Shown here in pieces: positions 8,760 to 18,003 of a DNA stretch of 64,000 bases. A program made the translations under genes and the position numbers. Within the stretch, counting starts at the first letter, position 1. Each line of letters begins with the position of its first letter. The notes under the pieces are model-generated. The model saw nothing but the letters and a program-made list of their open reading frames with translations. It was not told where the DNA came from and made no database searches. The stretch is from the NCBI GenBank assembly GCA_024279945.1, contig JAJRRA010000077.1, forward strand, positions 26,154 through 90,153, in the 5' to 3' direction. Source of the stretch: Gammaproteobacteria bacterium (GTDB lineage: Bacteria; Pseudomonadota; Gammaproteobacteria; Xanthomonadales; SZUA-36).

Positions 8760-9350
8760 ATGCCACACCTGCCACCACTGTCCCGGGATGCCGTCCCCGA
8801 ATTCAAAGAACTTTTTGACCATTACGAAAATACCCGGGGCTTTATTCCTAACAGTATCCTGACCATGTCTCGTCGGCCGGGGATTGCCAAAGCCTTCATG
8901 CAGTTGAACCAGGCGATTCTGTACGAAGGGACCGTAGATGAAGAACTCAAGATGCTGGTCAGCCTGATCGCCAGCCAGGCGGCCGGCTGCCTCTACTGCC
9001 AGGCCCACATGGCTAACCTTTCCGGTATTTACAAGGCTTCGGCTGACAAAATTGCTGCGGTCTGGGAGTTTGAAAGCAGTGATCTTTTTACCCCGGCGGA
9101 AAAAGCAGCTTTACGCCTGGCCATGAAAGCTTCAATCGTTCCCAACCAGGCAGAACAGGCAGATTTTGATGACTTGAGCGAGCATTTCGATGACGGACAG
9201 ATTGTTGAACTGGTCGCATCAGTGGCTCTGTTCGGTTATCTCAATCGCTGGAACGATTCCATGGCGACCGAACTGGAAGAACTTCCTGCAGAAGTTGCGC
9301 GCAATACCATTGGAGCCGGTGGGTGGCAGCCGGGCAAACATGGTCAATAA
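8760..9350 (+). CDS. AhpD/carboxymuconolactone-decarboxylase-like protein
   Basis: The product (196 residues) is predicted all-helical and carries the AhpD-type redox motif CLYCQAHMANL near residue 79, where the CxxC pair followed by a histidine does peroxidase-like chemistry in this family. The N-terminal PEFKELFDHYENTRGFIPN is typical of the peroxidase-related subfamily. It could repair oxidative damage near the oxygen-sensitive ferredoxin oxidoreductases upstream, but that link is only positional. The ATG at 8760 has TTTGAGGTAGAAC before it. It is separated from korC by the REP pair and may have its own promoter. Confidence 0.8.
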   Translation: MPHLPPLSRDAVPEFKELFDHYENTRGFIPNSILTMSRRPGIAKAFMQLNQAILYEGTVDEELKMLVSLIASQAAGCLYCQAHMANLSGIYKASADKIAAVWEFESSDLFTPAEKAALRLAMKASIVPNQAEQADFDDLSEHFDDGQIVELVASVALFGYLNRWNDSMATELEELPAEVARNTIGAGGWQPGKHGQ

Positions 9351-9508
9351 AAGGTGGCGCCACTAATCTCAAAAAGCCATTCGGTCGTTCCCGAACAGTG
9401 TAGAATGTGCGCCTTTCGCTCAAAGCCGCTGGCAATGGTTAGCGGTGATGAAGGTATATCCTGTTTCACCCGGTCCCAATAAACAGTTAATATCGAGGAA
9501 AACATATC

Positions 9509-10573
9509 GTGCTTCAAGGTAAAACGTTGATTAAAAAGATATTTGTACTGCTAGTGACGGGATCTGTACCGTTGGTGGCGTTTGCGACCAACGTCATTAT
9601 GGAGACTCCGTTGGGCAATATTGAGATTGAGTTATTTGATGACGTGACGCCGGGAACGGTGGAAAACTTTTTGAATTATGTCAATGATGGTGACTACGAG
9701 GATACTTTTGTTCACCGCAGCATCTCCGGGTTTGTCATCCAGGGTGGAGGGTTTAATTTCGAGGGAGACAAGGCGAACGCCATTCCAACGGATCCACCGA
9801 TTCAAAACGAGTTCAAGCTTTCCAATATCCGCGGAACGATTGCCATGGCGAAAGCGGGCGGTGACCCGGACAGCGCGACCAGTCAATGGTTTATCAATTT
9901 GGCCGATAATTCGGCCAACCTGGACCACGATGACGGTCAGGGCGGCGGGTTTTTCACGGTTTTTGGACAGGTCGTGGGGCAGGGCATGGAAGTTGTCGAT
10001 GCCATTGCCGCATTACCGACGGTCGATGCAGGCAGCGCTTTTACCAACCTGCCGGTGATCGACCTGGTTGGTAACACCGTTCTGCGGGAAAACCTGGTTT
10101 TTTCCAATGTTCAGCTTGCACCCTCTTCATTTGAAATCAATCCGGGACTATCCGGGGCCTGGTTTAACCCGGCAACGGCTGGTCAGGGCTGGTTAATTGA
10201 TGTAATCGAAAGGGAATCGGGTCTGGATTTATTTGTGGCGTGGTTTACCTACGATGCCGCTTCCCCGACTGCCAATGAACTGGATGGGTTTGGCAGCCGG
10301 CAGCATCGCTGGTTTACAGCTTCCGGCAGCGTAACGGGTGATACGGCAACACTGGATATTCTTCTCAGCAGTGGCGGTATTTTCAACGATCCGAGCGTGA
10401 CGTCAAATCAATCGGTAGGCAGCATGACCGTTCAGTTTTCTGATTGTACCAACGCTCAAATATCATTTGATTTCGATGCCTCTGATGACAATGATGGCAG
10501 TGTGAATGTCATTCGCCTGTCGCCGGATGTATTTTGCCAGACAATTGTTGATGCGGCTGCAGAAGTGGAATAA
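9509..10573 (+). CDS. Secreted cyclophilin-type peptidyl-prolyl isomerase with C-terminal WFTYD domain
   Basis: Residues 1-26 form a signal peptide ending PLVAFA. Residues about 28-195 are a cyclophilin PPIase: TVENFLNYVNDGDY, VHRSISGFVIQGGGF, GTIAMAKAGG and SQWFINL are the usual active-site blocks, with VHR in place of FHR. The remaining 150 residues are not cyclophilin: they begin GLSGAWFNPATAGQGWLIDV, continue with FVAWFTYDA and HRWFTASG, and close with VGSMTVQFSDC and a final Cys. The same module occurs in the products at 50392-51699 and 54494-55771. The start is GTG at 9509 with TCGAGGAA ten bases before. Probably a periplasmic or secreted foldase; the added domain is unassigned. Confidence 0.85.
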   Translation: MLQGKTLIKKIFVLLVTGSVPLVAFATNVIMETPLGNIEIELFDDVTPGTVENFLNYVNDGDYEDTFVHRSISGFVIQGGGFNFEGDKANAIPTDPPIQNEFKLSNIRGTIAMAKAGGDPDSATSQWFINLADNSANLDHDDGQGGGFFTVFGQVVGQGMEVVDAIAALPTVDAGSAFTNLPVIDLVGNTVLRENLVFSNVQLAPSSFEINPGLSGAWFNPATAGQGWLIDVIERESGLDLFVAWFTYDAASPTANELDGFGSRQHRWFTASGSVTGDTATLDILLSSGGIFNDPSVTSNQSVGSMTVQFSDCTNAQISFDFDASDDNDGSVNVIRLSPDVFCQTIVDAAAEVE

Positions 10574-10639
10574 TGAGCTGTGGCCAGGGTAAAAGAACCA
10601 CTAAACTGATTAGCGAGCCAATATAACGGGACAATTAGC

Positions 10640-12040
10640 GTGCCACCCAAACGCCAGCACATGACAGCCGAGGAGTTCCGTGAAAATGGCTATGCGGTCG
10701 TGGACTGGATTGCTTCGTATCTAGAAGAAGTCGAAAAATATCCGGTACTCCCTTCGGTTGAGCCGGGCGACATCGCATCCCTGATGCCGGACCGGGCGCC
10801 GGATGTTCCCGAAGCCTTTGCGGACTTACTCGCTGATCTGGATCGTGTGGTCATGCCGGGGATCACGCACTGGCAGTCGCCGAACTGGTTTGCCTATTTT
10901 CCCGCCAATACCTCAGCACCATCAATTCTGGCAGAGGTTGTTGCTGCCAGTCTCGGTGTTCAGGGCATGCTCTGGTCAACCTCTCCCGCTGCAACGGAGA
11001 TTGAACAGCGGGTGCTGGACTGGCTGGTTGACATGCTGGACTTGCCGCAGGCCTGGAAGTCAGACGGGCCGGGCGGTGGCGTGATTCAGATGAGTGCTTC
11101 CGATGCAACACATGCTGTAATCGTCGTGGCCCGCCACAGCCGGCGCGAACATGCCCGGTCTGAGGACATGGTGGTGTATGTCTCCAATCAGGCCCATTCA
11201 TCGATTGAAAAGGGATGCACCATCGCCGGCATCGGACACTGCAGGAAAATTGATACTGATGCGGCTTACGCCATGGATGTGGCCTGTCTGCAGGCAAGTG
11301 TTGCTGCGGACGTTGCTGCAGGCCTGACTCCGATAGCCGTTGTCTCTGCGGTTGGTACTACCGCCACAACGGCCGTTGACCCCATCCGGGCGATTGACCG
11401 GATCGCGAAGCAATACGAAATGTGGCATCACGTTGATGCGGCCTATGCGGGCACGGCCATGGTATGTCCTGAGTTTCGTCACCTTCAGGACGGAGTGGAA
11501 ACCGTTGACAGTTATACCTTCAATCCCCACAAGTGGATGATGGTGAACTTCGATTGCAATGTGCTGTGGGTTACCGATCGTGCACCGTTGATAGACACGA
11601 TGAGCATTCTGCCTCCTTACCTTCGCAATGAAGTTTCAGATTCCGGGGCGGTGGTCGACTACCGGGACTGGCATGTTCCGCTTGGCCGCCGCTTCAGGGC
11701 CTTGAAATTGTGGTGGGTCATTCGTTCCTATGGTGTTGAGGGCATCCGCGAGTTCATTCGCAGCCATGTCCGCCTGGCGGAAGACTTCGCTGCATGGATC
11801 GATGCGGATAAACGCTTCGAGTTGTTTGCACCACATCCGTTTTCGCTGGTGTGTTTTTCTCTGCTCGAGGGCAACAATGCCACCAAACGTCTGGCAACGG
11901 CCCTTAATGCAAGTGGCAAGGTCGCGGTAACGCCTTCGGTGATTGATGGACGGTCTTTCATCCGCATTTCTATCGGACAGACGCACACCGGGGAGGTCCA
12001 CATAGTGCGGCTCAAGGCATTGATCGACGAGTTGGCGTAA
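10640..12040 (+). CDS. PLP-dependent aromatic-L-amino-acid decarboxylase
   Basis: Group II decarboxylase of 466 residues. It begins with the family pattern TAEEFRENGYAVVDWIASYL, has HWQSPNWFAYFPAN near residue 75, HVDAAYAGTA near 263, and the pyridoxal-phosphate lysine in FNPHKWMMVNFDC near 298. Members convert tryptophan, phenylalanine, tyrosine or DOPA to the amine; substrate cannot be chosen here. The GTG at 10640 is preceded by ACGGGACAA; an ATG at 10661 is possible but lacks a ribosome site. It stands alone, convergent with the sulfotransferase gene at 12091, though the aromatic-amino-acid link to iorAB upstream is suggestive. Confidence 0.9.
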   Translation: MPPKRQHMTAEEFRENGYAVVDWIASYLEEVEKYPVLPSVEPGDIASLMPDRAPDVPEAFADLLADLDRVVMPGITHWQSPNWFAYFPANTSAPSILAEVVAASLGVQGMLWSTSPAATEIEQRVLDWLVDMLDLPQAWKSDGPGGGVIQMSASDATHAVIVVARHSRREHARSEDMVVYVSNQAHSSIEKGCTIAGIGHCRKIDTDAAYAMDVACLQASVAADVAAGLTPIAVVSAVGTTATTAVDPIRAIDRIAKQYEMWHHVDAAYAGTAMVCPEFRHLQDGVETVDSYTFNPHKWMMVNFDCNVLWVTDRAPLIDTMSILPPYLRNEVSDSGAVVDYRDWHVPLGRRFRALKLWWVIRSYGVEGIREFIRSHVRLAEDFAAWIDADKRFELFAPHPFSLVCFSLLEGNNATKRLATALNASGKVAVTPSVIDGRSFIRISIGQTHTGEVHIVRLKALIDELA

Positions 12041-12090
12041 AACCTGTCTCATCACTTGCCCGCATATTGTACGAGTTGCCGGTATTGAGG

Positions 12091-13686
12091 CTATTCAACA
12101 GTTATGCCTGCGGTCTCCAGATACTCTTTCAGCGGCTGTAGCGGGGCGGTGAAATTTTTCCAATTATTGACTGATCTTGTGTGGGCTTTCTCGCGCACCT
12201 GTACCGAGCTCGCGGTCGCGCTGGGTGTCTTGTTGAGGTGGAAATCAAGGCAGGCCGGTTCGAAATCCAGCCCCAGCCTGTCCAGCAGAGTTCGTGTCTG
12301 TCCTTCCGGGTCGGCTACCAGAGATTCGTATTCAACTTCAATCACACGCCCCTGAAGCGTTTCTCCCCAGTGGCGTCGCAGGCGGTCGTATGCAACGTAG
12401 TACCTGCCCAGGCTCTCCAGCGTATAGGCGAATTTGAAAAAAGACTGCTTATACATGAGAAAGCAGGCATCCATCGGATTGCGTCGCAGATGAACGATAC
12501 GGGCATGTGGAAACGCTTTGGCTATGAAGCCGAGATAGAGGAAATTCAGGGGGTATTTGTCGATGAACATCGGGCGCTTGCCAAGCCGGTATTCCACGGC
12601 GTTCAAGTAGCCTTTGGCAATGAGCCTGATATCTTTTTTTGCTGCAGCCTCGATGATCGCGGGGCTTATGCTGTCGCTGCTTTGAATTCCACTGCTGCGC
12701 CTGATGATGTGTTCCATGAAAAATGTCTCATCGGCGCTTTCCACCTGTGAGTGGCTGGCGATAATCCGTTCGGTTAGCGTTGTGCCCGTGCGGGGCAGTC
12801 CAACGATAAATATCGGGATCTTTTGTGGCTTGTCCGTTCGGGTTTTCTTCACGGCCGTTGCCAGCCAGTCGGAGTTACATGCTTCGATGATTGTATCGAT
12901 CAGGTCGGTTTCGACACGGACATCGTAGTCGGCTTTGCGGGTCACCAGGGTTACCGCATCGCCAGCCATTTTGTAGTACTGAAAGGCCTCTTGCCATTGT
13001 TCCAGGTCCTCAAGCTCTTTTCCTATCGCGTAATACATAAAGATATTTTTTTCCGGCGGCAGCCGGGTGGCCTTTAGAACTTCCTGCATCTGCTCCACAT
13101 GTGAAGAATCTTTGGCCGTTTCCAGGCGGGACAACTCATAGTGATTTTTCTGGTGATGGGGATGCCGCTCCAGCAGTCTGAGATAGATGGCTTTCGCTTC
13201 CTTGATTTTGCCCAGGTACACCGCGCAGGCTGCAAGCCTGGCCTGGAACTGGTCGAGCCCCGGTTGAAGCTCATTGGCTTGCTGATACAGGGGCCAGGCG
13301 CTGGCATGCAGGCCGAGCAGGGTATAAGTGCTGGCGGCCATGTCGAGGTAGAGTGGGCTGTTGAGCAGACGGGACTCATATCGTTTGAGCAAATCCAGTG
13401 CCTCGCGGTGACGCATAGCCAGTGCATACTGATGGGCTAACTCTATGGCTGCATCGTAACGTCCCGCATTGAGACTGATGGCTTTAGAGAACGCAGCCAT
13501 GGCCTTGTTTGCCCTCCTGCCGGCTTTTTCTGCCAGCCCGGACAGGAAATAACCCTCCGGGTTCTTTTTATCCTGCTTTGTTATTCTGCGCGCACAAGTG
13601 CGAACCGTCGCCCAGTTTCCGGCCTGAACCGCCCGTCGGGCAGTTGCGCTGAGTTGTGAAAGATCGGCATTCACATGAAGCACCAC
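12091..13686 (-). CDS. TPR-repeat sulfotransferase 1
   Basis: The first 250 or so residues are tetratricopeptide-like helical pairs (GYFLSGLAEKAGRRANKAMA, AAIELAHQYALAMRHREALD). The C-terminal half is a PAPS-dependent sulfotransferase: the 5'-phosphosulfate loop IFIVGLPRTGTTLTERI is near residue 292 and the 3'-phosphate site ARIVHLRRNPMDACFLMY near 395. This architecture is known from the TPR-sulfotransferase family related to tyrosylprotein sulfotransferases. No signal peptide is seen, so it is cytoplasmic. A GTG at 13686 is taken as start; a second GTG follows immediately and no ATG is available. It is the downstream partner of a very similar gene 39 bases away (13726-15309), a clear tandem duplication. 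The acceptor is unknown. Confidence 0.88.
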   Translation of the reverse strand: MVLHVNADLSQLSATARRAVQAGNWATVRTCARRITKQDKKNPEGYFLSGLAEKAGRRANKAMAAFSKAISLNAGRYDAAIELAHQYALAMRHREALDLLKRYESRLLNSPLYLDMAASTYTLLGLHASAWPLYQQANELQPGLDQFQARLAACAVYLGKIKEAKAIYLRLLERHPHHQKNHYELSRLETAKDSSHVEQMQEVLKATRLPPEKNIFMYYAIGKELEDLEQWQEAFQYYKMAGDAVTLVTRKADYDVRVETDLIDTIIEACNSDWLATAVKKTRTDKPQKIPIFIVGLPRTGTTLTERIIASHSQVESADETFFMEHIIRRSSGIQSSDSISPAIIEAAAKKDIRLIAKGYLNAVEYRLGKRPMFIDKYPLNFLYLGFIAKAFPHARIVHLRRNPMDACFLMYKQSFFKFAYTLESLGRYYVAYDRLRRHWGETLQGRVIEVEYESLVADPEGQTRTLLDRLGLDFEPACLDFHLNKTPSATASSVQVREKAHTRSVNNWKNFTAPLQPLKEYLETAGITVE

Positions 13687-13725
13687 GCATTGTTCCGCAG
13701 TAACAAGCGACTGCTTGCCTGCGAA

Positions 13726-15309
13726 TCAGTCAATCTTGATACCCGCATTTTCGAGGTGCTCCTTCAGCGGCTGTAACTGTGTCGCAAACCGGGTCCATTT
13801 GTTGACCGATTGCTGGTGGACTTTTTCCCGCACCTGTACCGAACTGGCCGTGGCGCTGGGTGCTTCGTTCTTATCGAAATCCAGGCAGGCCTGTTCGAAT
13901 TCCAGGCCCAGTTTATCCAGCAGGGCGCGTGTCTGGTCTTCCGGGTCGGCTACCAGGGATTCGTATTCGACTTCTATCATCCGATCCTGCAGCAGTTCCC
14001 GCCAGTGATTTCGCAGACGGTCGTAGGCTACATAGTAACGGCCCAGCCCTTCCAGTGAATATGAAAATTTGTATGCCCAGGTAAACACCTGTTTGTACAT
14101 GGAAAAACAAGAATCCATCGGGTTCCTTCCGAGGTGAACAATACGGGCATCGGGATAAGCCCGGGCAATAAATCCCAGAAACAGAAAATTGAACGGCAGT
14201 TTGTCTATGAACATGGGTTCGTCACCGAGCCGGTAGGATACCGAGTCGAGGTATCCGGAGGCGATCAGGCCCATATCTTTTGCGGCAACAGCCGCGATCA
14301 TTTCCGGGTTCATGTTTTCGACACTTTGGATTCCGCTTTCCCGCCGCAGCACCATCTGCAAAAACTGGGTTTCACCCAGGCTTTCCACCTGTGAGTGACT
14401 GGAGATGATTCGCTCCGTGAGTGTCGTGCCCGTGCGCGGCAGGCCAACGATAAACAGGGGCGTTTTACCGGCGGAATCCGGCCTGGGCTTGCCGGATTCG
14501 CTGGCCAGCCAGTCAGCGTCACAAACCTCAATGATCTTGTCAATCAGCGCAATGTCAGCGGCAACATCGTACTTGGCTACGCGGGTCACCGCATCGCCGG
14601 CCTTTTTATAGTACTCAAACGATTGTTCCCACTGCTCCAGGTCTTCCAGTTCTTTACCCACCGCGTAATACATGAAGATATTCCTGTCCGGCGGGTCATC
14701 GCTGTTTGCAAGAATTTCTTTCATCTCATCAATGTGCACAGTATCCGTTGCTTTGCTCAGACGAGACAGTTGGTAATGATTTCTCCGGTGGTTTGGAAAT
14801 CGCTTCAACAGGGCCCTGTATATATCCCGGGCTTCTTCGATCTTTCCAAGGAAAACACCACAGGCTGCAAGGTTGGCCTGGAACAGGTCAACACCGGGTT
14901 GCAGGGCGTTGGCCTGTTTGTACAATGGCCATGCTTTTTGCGGCAAGCCGATTTCCGTGTAAACAGTGCCGGCCAAATCCAGGTACATCGGGCTGTTACC
15001 CAGTTTTTCCTGGTATCTTTCCAGCAATTCAGCGGCCTCACCGTTGCGCCGTGAAACCGAATATTGATTGGCCAGTTCGATGGCGGCGTCATAACGGCTT
15101 TCATCCAGTGCCAGGGATTTCTCAAACGCCGCAGCCGCCTTCAATGGCCTTTGTGAAACCCTTTCAACCAGCCCGGTCAGAAAATATCCCTCGGCACTGC
15201 CACTGTCCTGCCGGAGAATTTCATTGGCGCAGGCAGCAACTGTTGCCCAGTCCTGGGATTGCACTGCCTTCCTGCCGCTAAGGCTGATTTGGGATAGATT
15301 ATTTGTCAT
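13726..15309 (-). CDS. TPR-repeat sulfotransferase 2 (tandem paralogue)
   Basis: This 527-residue protein is collinear with the neighbour at 12091-13686, with long identical blocks such as GLPRTGTTLTERII and SATASSVQVREK. TPR-like helices fill the first half; LFIVGLPRTGTTLTERI near residue 288 and ARIVHLGRNPMDSCFSMYKQ near 392 are the two PAPS-binding sites. In the second motif LRRN of the neighbour becomes LGRN, so one basic residue of the 3'-phosphate site is changed. Start is ATG at 15309. It opens a two-gene transcript reading away from the methyltransferase at 15417, with a 107-base divergent promoter gap that contains a TATACT hexamer at 15380. Confidence 0.88.
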   Translation of the reverse strand: MTNNLSQISLSGRKAVQSQDWATVAACANEILRQDSGSAEGYFLTGLVERVSQRPLKAAAAFEKSLALDESRYDAAIELANQYSVSRRNGEAAELLERYQEKLGNSPMYLDLAGTVYTEIGLPQKAWPLYKQANALQPGVDLFQANLAACGVFLGKIEEARDIYRALLKRFPNHRRNHYQLSRLSKATDTVHIDEMKEILANSDDPPDRNIFMYYAVGKELEDLEQWEQSFEYYKKAGDAVTRVAKYDVAADIALIDKIIEVCDADWLASESGKPRPDSAGKTPLFIVGLPRTGTTLTERIISSHSQVESLGETQFLQMVLRRESGIQSVENMNPEMIAAVAAKDMGLIASGYLDSVSYRLGDEPMFIDKLPFNFLFLGFIARAYPDARIVHLGRNPMDSCFSMYKQVFTWAYKFSYSLEGLGRYYVAYDRLRNHWRELLQDRMIEVEYESLVADPEDQTRALLDKLGLEFEQACLDFDKNEAPSATASSVQVREKVHQQSVNKWTRFATQLQPLKEHLENAGIKID

Positions 15310-15416
15310 TTTATGTGACCGTATAGGGCAGAGGCTGTCCGCTGCGAAATTTGGCTTATTGTTAACGAATTGTGCTTGTTATACTAGTACGTTGCGCTAT
15401 ATGAACAAGCTTACAA

Positions 15417-16388
15417 ATGAATAAACACCAATCTGATTCTTCACAGATAGCCGATAGTTGGGATACCTACTGGCATGGCACGGGCGATGTTGGGGCATAC
15501 TCAAGTGGAGGGGCAAATCATCCACTGATTTTGGCGTTCTGGGATGAATTTTTCCATGCGGTGAATCAGGATTACATTGCCCCGAATATCATAGATGTTG
15601 CCAGCGGAAACGGCGCAGTCGTTGAACGCGCTCTGGCGGTGTTTGGTGACAGGCAAGCAGATTTTATTTGTCTTGATGTATCTGCTGCTGCTATCGCTAA
15701 TATCCGTGACCGTTTCCCTGCTGTTGAGGGCATCGTTAGCGATGCTCGCTCCGTACCACTGGATTCCGGCAGCGTTGATGTTGCCACCAGTCAGTTTGGG
15801 GTTGAATATGCCGGACGGGATGCCATTGACGAAATCGCTCGGCTGCCTGGACCCGGCGGCCGCCTCGCACTTCTTCTGCACAGCCAGGAAGGCAGTATTC
15901 ACCAGGAGTGCATGGAAAGCCTGGACGCTGTTGTGCGCTTGCAGGAATCCCGGTTTATTCCGTATGCCATCGATATGTTCAGTGCAGGTTTCGATGCGGT
16001 CCGGGGTGCAGACCGTGCGCCGTATGAGGCGGCTGCCAAACAGCTTGCTCCGGCAGTCGGAGCGCTTGAGGCCATCATGAAACAGTATGGCCAACACGTC
16101 GCCGGCGATACCATTGTCCGGCTCTACAGTGATGTGGGCCGGATTCATCAGAAAATTCAACACTACGAACCCGGTGAGGTGCTGGACTGGCTGAAAAGAA
16201 TGGACAGCGAACTGGATGCGTATGCAGGGCGCATGTTATCCATGAGTGAATGTGCTATCGACGATGAATCGTTTGAGCAAATTGTGACGGGGCTTCGCCA
16301 ACAGGATTACACAATTGGCCGTGCAGATCTACTGACGGTTCCGGATCAGGACCTCCCGCTGGCCTGGGCCCTGATCGCAACAAAATGA
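15417..16388 (+). CDS. Class I SAM-dependent methyltransferase
   Basis: A 323-residue protein with motif I of class I methyltransferases, IIDVASGNGAVVERAL near residue 60, the acidic end of strand 2 in DFICLDVSA, and motif IV-like SVDVATSQFGVEYAG near 125. The C-terminal 150 residues are helical and not recognised. The short start MNKHQSDSSQIADSWDTYW is typical of stand-alone small-molecule or peptide methyltransferases. The substrate is unknown; the setting beside sulfotransferases and an oxygenase suggests tailoring of one compound. The ATG at 15417 lacks a good ribosome site. It is divergent from the TPR-sulfotransferase pair. Confidence 0.8.
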   Translation: MNKHQSDSSQIADSWDTYWHGTGDVGAYSSGGANHPLILAFWDEFFHAVNQDYIAPNIIDVASGNGAVVERALAVFGDRQADFICLDVSAAAIANIRDRFPAVEGIVSDARSVPLDSGSVDVATSQFGVEYAGRDAIDEIARLPGPGGRLALLLHSQEGSIHQECMESLDAVVRLQESRFIPYAIDMFSAGFDAVRGADRAPYEAAAKQLAPAVGALEAIMKQYGQHVAGDTIVRLYSDVGRIHQKIQHYEPGEVLDWLKRMDSELDAYAGRMLSMSECAIDDESFEQIVTGLRQQDYTIGRADLLTVPDQDLPLAWALIATK

Positions 16389-16424
16389 ACGGGTGCGATC
16401 AAAGCCTGATACAAGGGTAAAGAT

Positions 16425-16871
16425 ATGGAAGATAAGTCGGATACGCCTGCGCGGGAACAACTGAAGGCCTGGACGAAAAAGCAACTGGATGCCACGGTAC
16501 ATAAGCTGATGGAGCAGGGCGTTGTTGATAGCCTGATCGTTGAGGCAAAACCGGCCTGGGTGCTGCCATTCCAGATACTGATCGGCAAGATTCGTGCACA
16601 TGGACGAGTGAAAGATTTTGCATGGTTTATCTGCGGAGAAGTTCCGACCGACTTTCTGGAATCCACAGTCGCAGCCACACCCAGAGAGGCGGCAAGACAT
16701 TTTTCCATGAAATGGCAGTTGCAGGCGTCTCAGTATCGGGCCTCCGATGGTCTGGAGACTCATGGTACAAGGCAGGATGACAGCAAGGAAGAGCCTGGCG
16801 GGCAACTCGCAGATCAGGCAGAGGCGCTTTATTCACTGGTCGATGAGCCAGGATTATGGCTGGCCGAATAG
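16425..16871 (+). CDS. Small DUF4826-like protein
   Basis: The 148-residue product is soluble and acidic. The block AKPAWVLPFQILIGKIR followed by FAWFICGEVPTDFLE resembles DUF4826 proteins, where a tryptophan-rich W-x-I-x-G-x-x-P-T-D segment is the hallmark. The function of that family is not known. The tail LADQAEALYSLVDEPGLWL also fits. It lies 36 bases after the methyltransferase and 52 bases before the sulfotransferase-like gene and is likely in the same transcript. The assignment to DUF4826 is from memory of the motif. Confidence 0.65.
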   Translation: MEDKSDTPAREQLKAWTKKQLDATVHKLMEQGVVDSLIVEAKPAWVLPFQILIGKIRAHGRVKDFAWFICGEVPTDFLESTVAATPREAARHFSMKWQLQASQYRASDGLETHGTRQDDSKEEPGGQLADQAEALYSLVDEPGLWLAE

Positions 16872-16923
16872 AAAGCATGAAAGAATAATAGAACGGTCAA
16901 GGAGAGGTTTTAATCAGAAAATC

Positions 16924-18003
16924 ATGCTTATAAAAACAACAGATTTCAGAATTGCCGCTCCGGCATTGCTGTTTGAACCAGAATACTATGTATTCGATTT
17001 AGCGCCGGATGGTGGAATCACCAAATTCCTGGTGGTTGAGGAAGAGAAGTTAAAACTCGCGCCGTTTATTGATATTCGCTTTGAACCTCTTGCACAGGGC
17101 CAGTTTGCAGTATCGTCCAAAGAGCTGTTTTCCCTGGAGGGTATGCACAATATCAGACGACCTCCATCCGTGTTCATCTTTCATCATGCATTTGTCTGTT
17201 CCACCCTGCTTGCACGCTGCATGAATCAGGTTGATGCTTTCTTCAGCCTGAAGGAGCCCTGGATATTGAGGCGTCTGTCTGACTTAAAACGGGCCCGGGG
17301 GCATGCTCTCCGGGGTACTCAGTGGCAGGAAATGTTCACCTGCTATCTGAATCTGCTTGCCAAGAACTACAAGACAGGGGCTGCTTCCCTGATCAAGGTG
17401 ACCAATGTTGCAAATAATCTGCTATCTGATGTATTGCGATACTTTCCAGACCGGAAAATTCTTTACCTGTATTCCGATCTGGAAAGTTTTCTTGTTTCGA
17501 ACCTGAAGAAACCACCCGCTACGCAAAAAAAAATGCCCGGACTGGCCATGGGTTTTCTGTCCGATGGAGATTTTGCCCGGAGATTTCCACGATTCAGTGA
17601 TGTAAAGCGCCTTACTTTCCTGCAGGCCTGTGCACTGATCTGGCTGGTTAATCTGTATAACTTCAGACAAAGCACCAAAGGTCTGAGCCGGTCAAATGTG
17701 AGAACGCTCGAAATGAATGATTTTCTATCTGACATGGGCGGAAGTCTGACCGGACTCAGTCATTTTTTTGGACACAAGGCCAGCCCGGCAGAGATCCAAA
17801 GTATGCTCGACCCCGGCATCATCAAGCGAGACGCCAAACATCAGGAATTACCCTATGGCAGGCAGACAAAACAGGCAGAAACCGAGCGAATTATGAGTCA
17901 TTACGGTATCGAAATAAGGAGAACAATCAGCTGGATCAATCCCCTGGTTGAACAACTGGCGGTGCTGGCCTTCTGCGAGGACAATCGGGTGAGAAATGAT
18001 TAA
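16924..18003 (+). CDS. Divergent sulfotransferase-like protein
   Basis: The 359 residues contain FIFHHAFVCSTLLARCMNQV near 80, placed and shaped like the 5'-phosphosulfate loop of sulfotransferases but with VCSTLLAR instead of RSGTTLL, followed by FSLKEPWILRRL. KILYLYSDLESFLVSNLKKP near 178 mirrors the 3'-phosphate motif. Such divergent sulfotransferase-like proteins are often annotated as hypothetical. The frame is open upstream to 16747 but that part overlaps the previous gene; ATG 16924 is the first start after it, with AAGGAGAGG rather far (about 15 bases) away. Its last eight bases overlap the oxygenase gene, so the two are coupled. Confidence 0.65.
   Translation: MLIKTTDFRIAAPALLFEPEYYVFDLAPDGGITKFLVVEEEKLKLAPFIDIRFEPLAQGQFAVSSKELFSLEGMHNIRRPPSVFIFHHAFVCSTLLARCMNQVDAFFSLKEPWILRRLSDLKRARGHALRGTQWQEMFTCYLNLLAKNYKTGAASLIKVTNVANNLLSDVLRYFPDRKILYLYSDLESFLVSNLKKPPATQKKMPGLAMGFLSDGDFARRFPRFSDVKRLTFLQACALIWLVNLYNFRQSTKGLSRSNVRTLEMNDFLSDMGGSLTGLSHFFGHKASPAEIQSMLDPGIIKRDAKHQELPYGRQTKQAETERIMSHYGIEIRRTISWINPLVEQLAVLAFCEDNRVRND

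Noticed and set aside
15359..15385. Sigma-70 promoter before the methyltransferase
   Set aside because: TATACT at 15380 is a good -10, but the best -35 (TTGTTA at 15359) is only 15 bases away, so it is mentioned only in passing.
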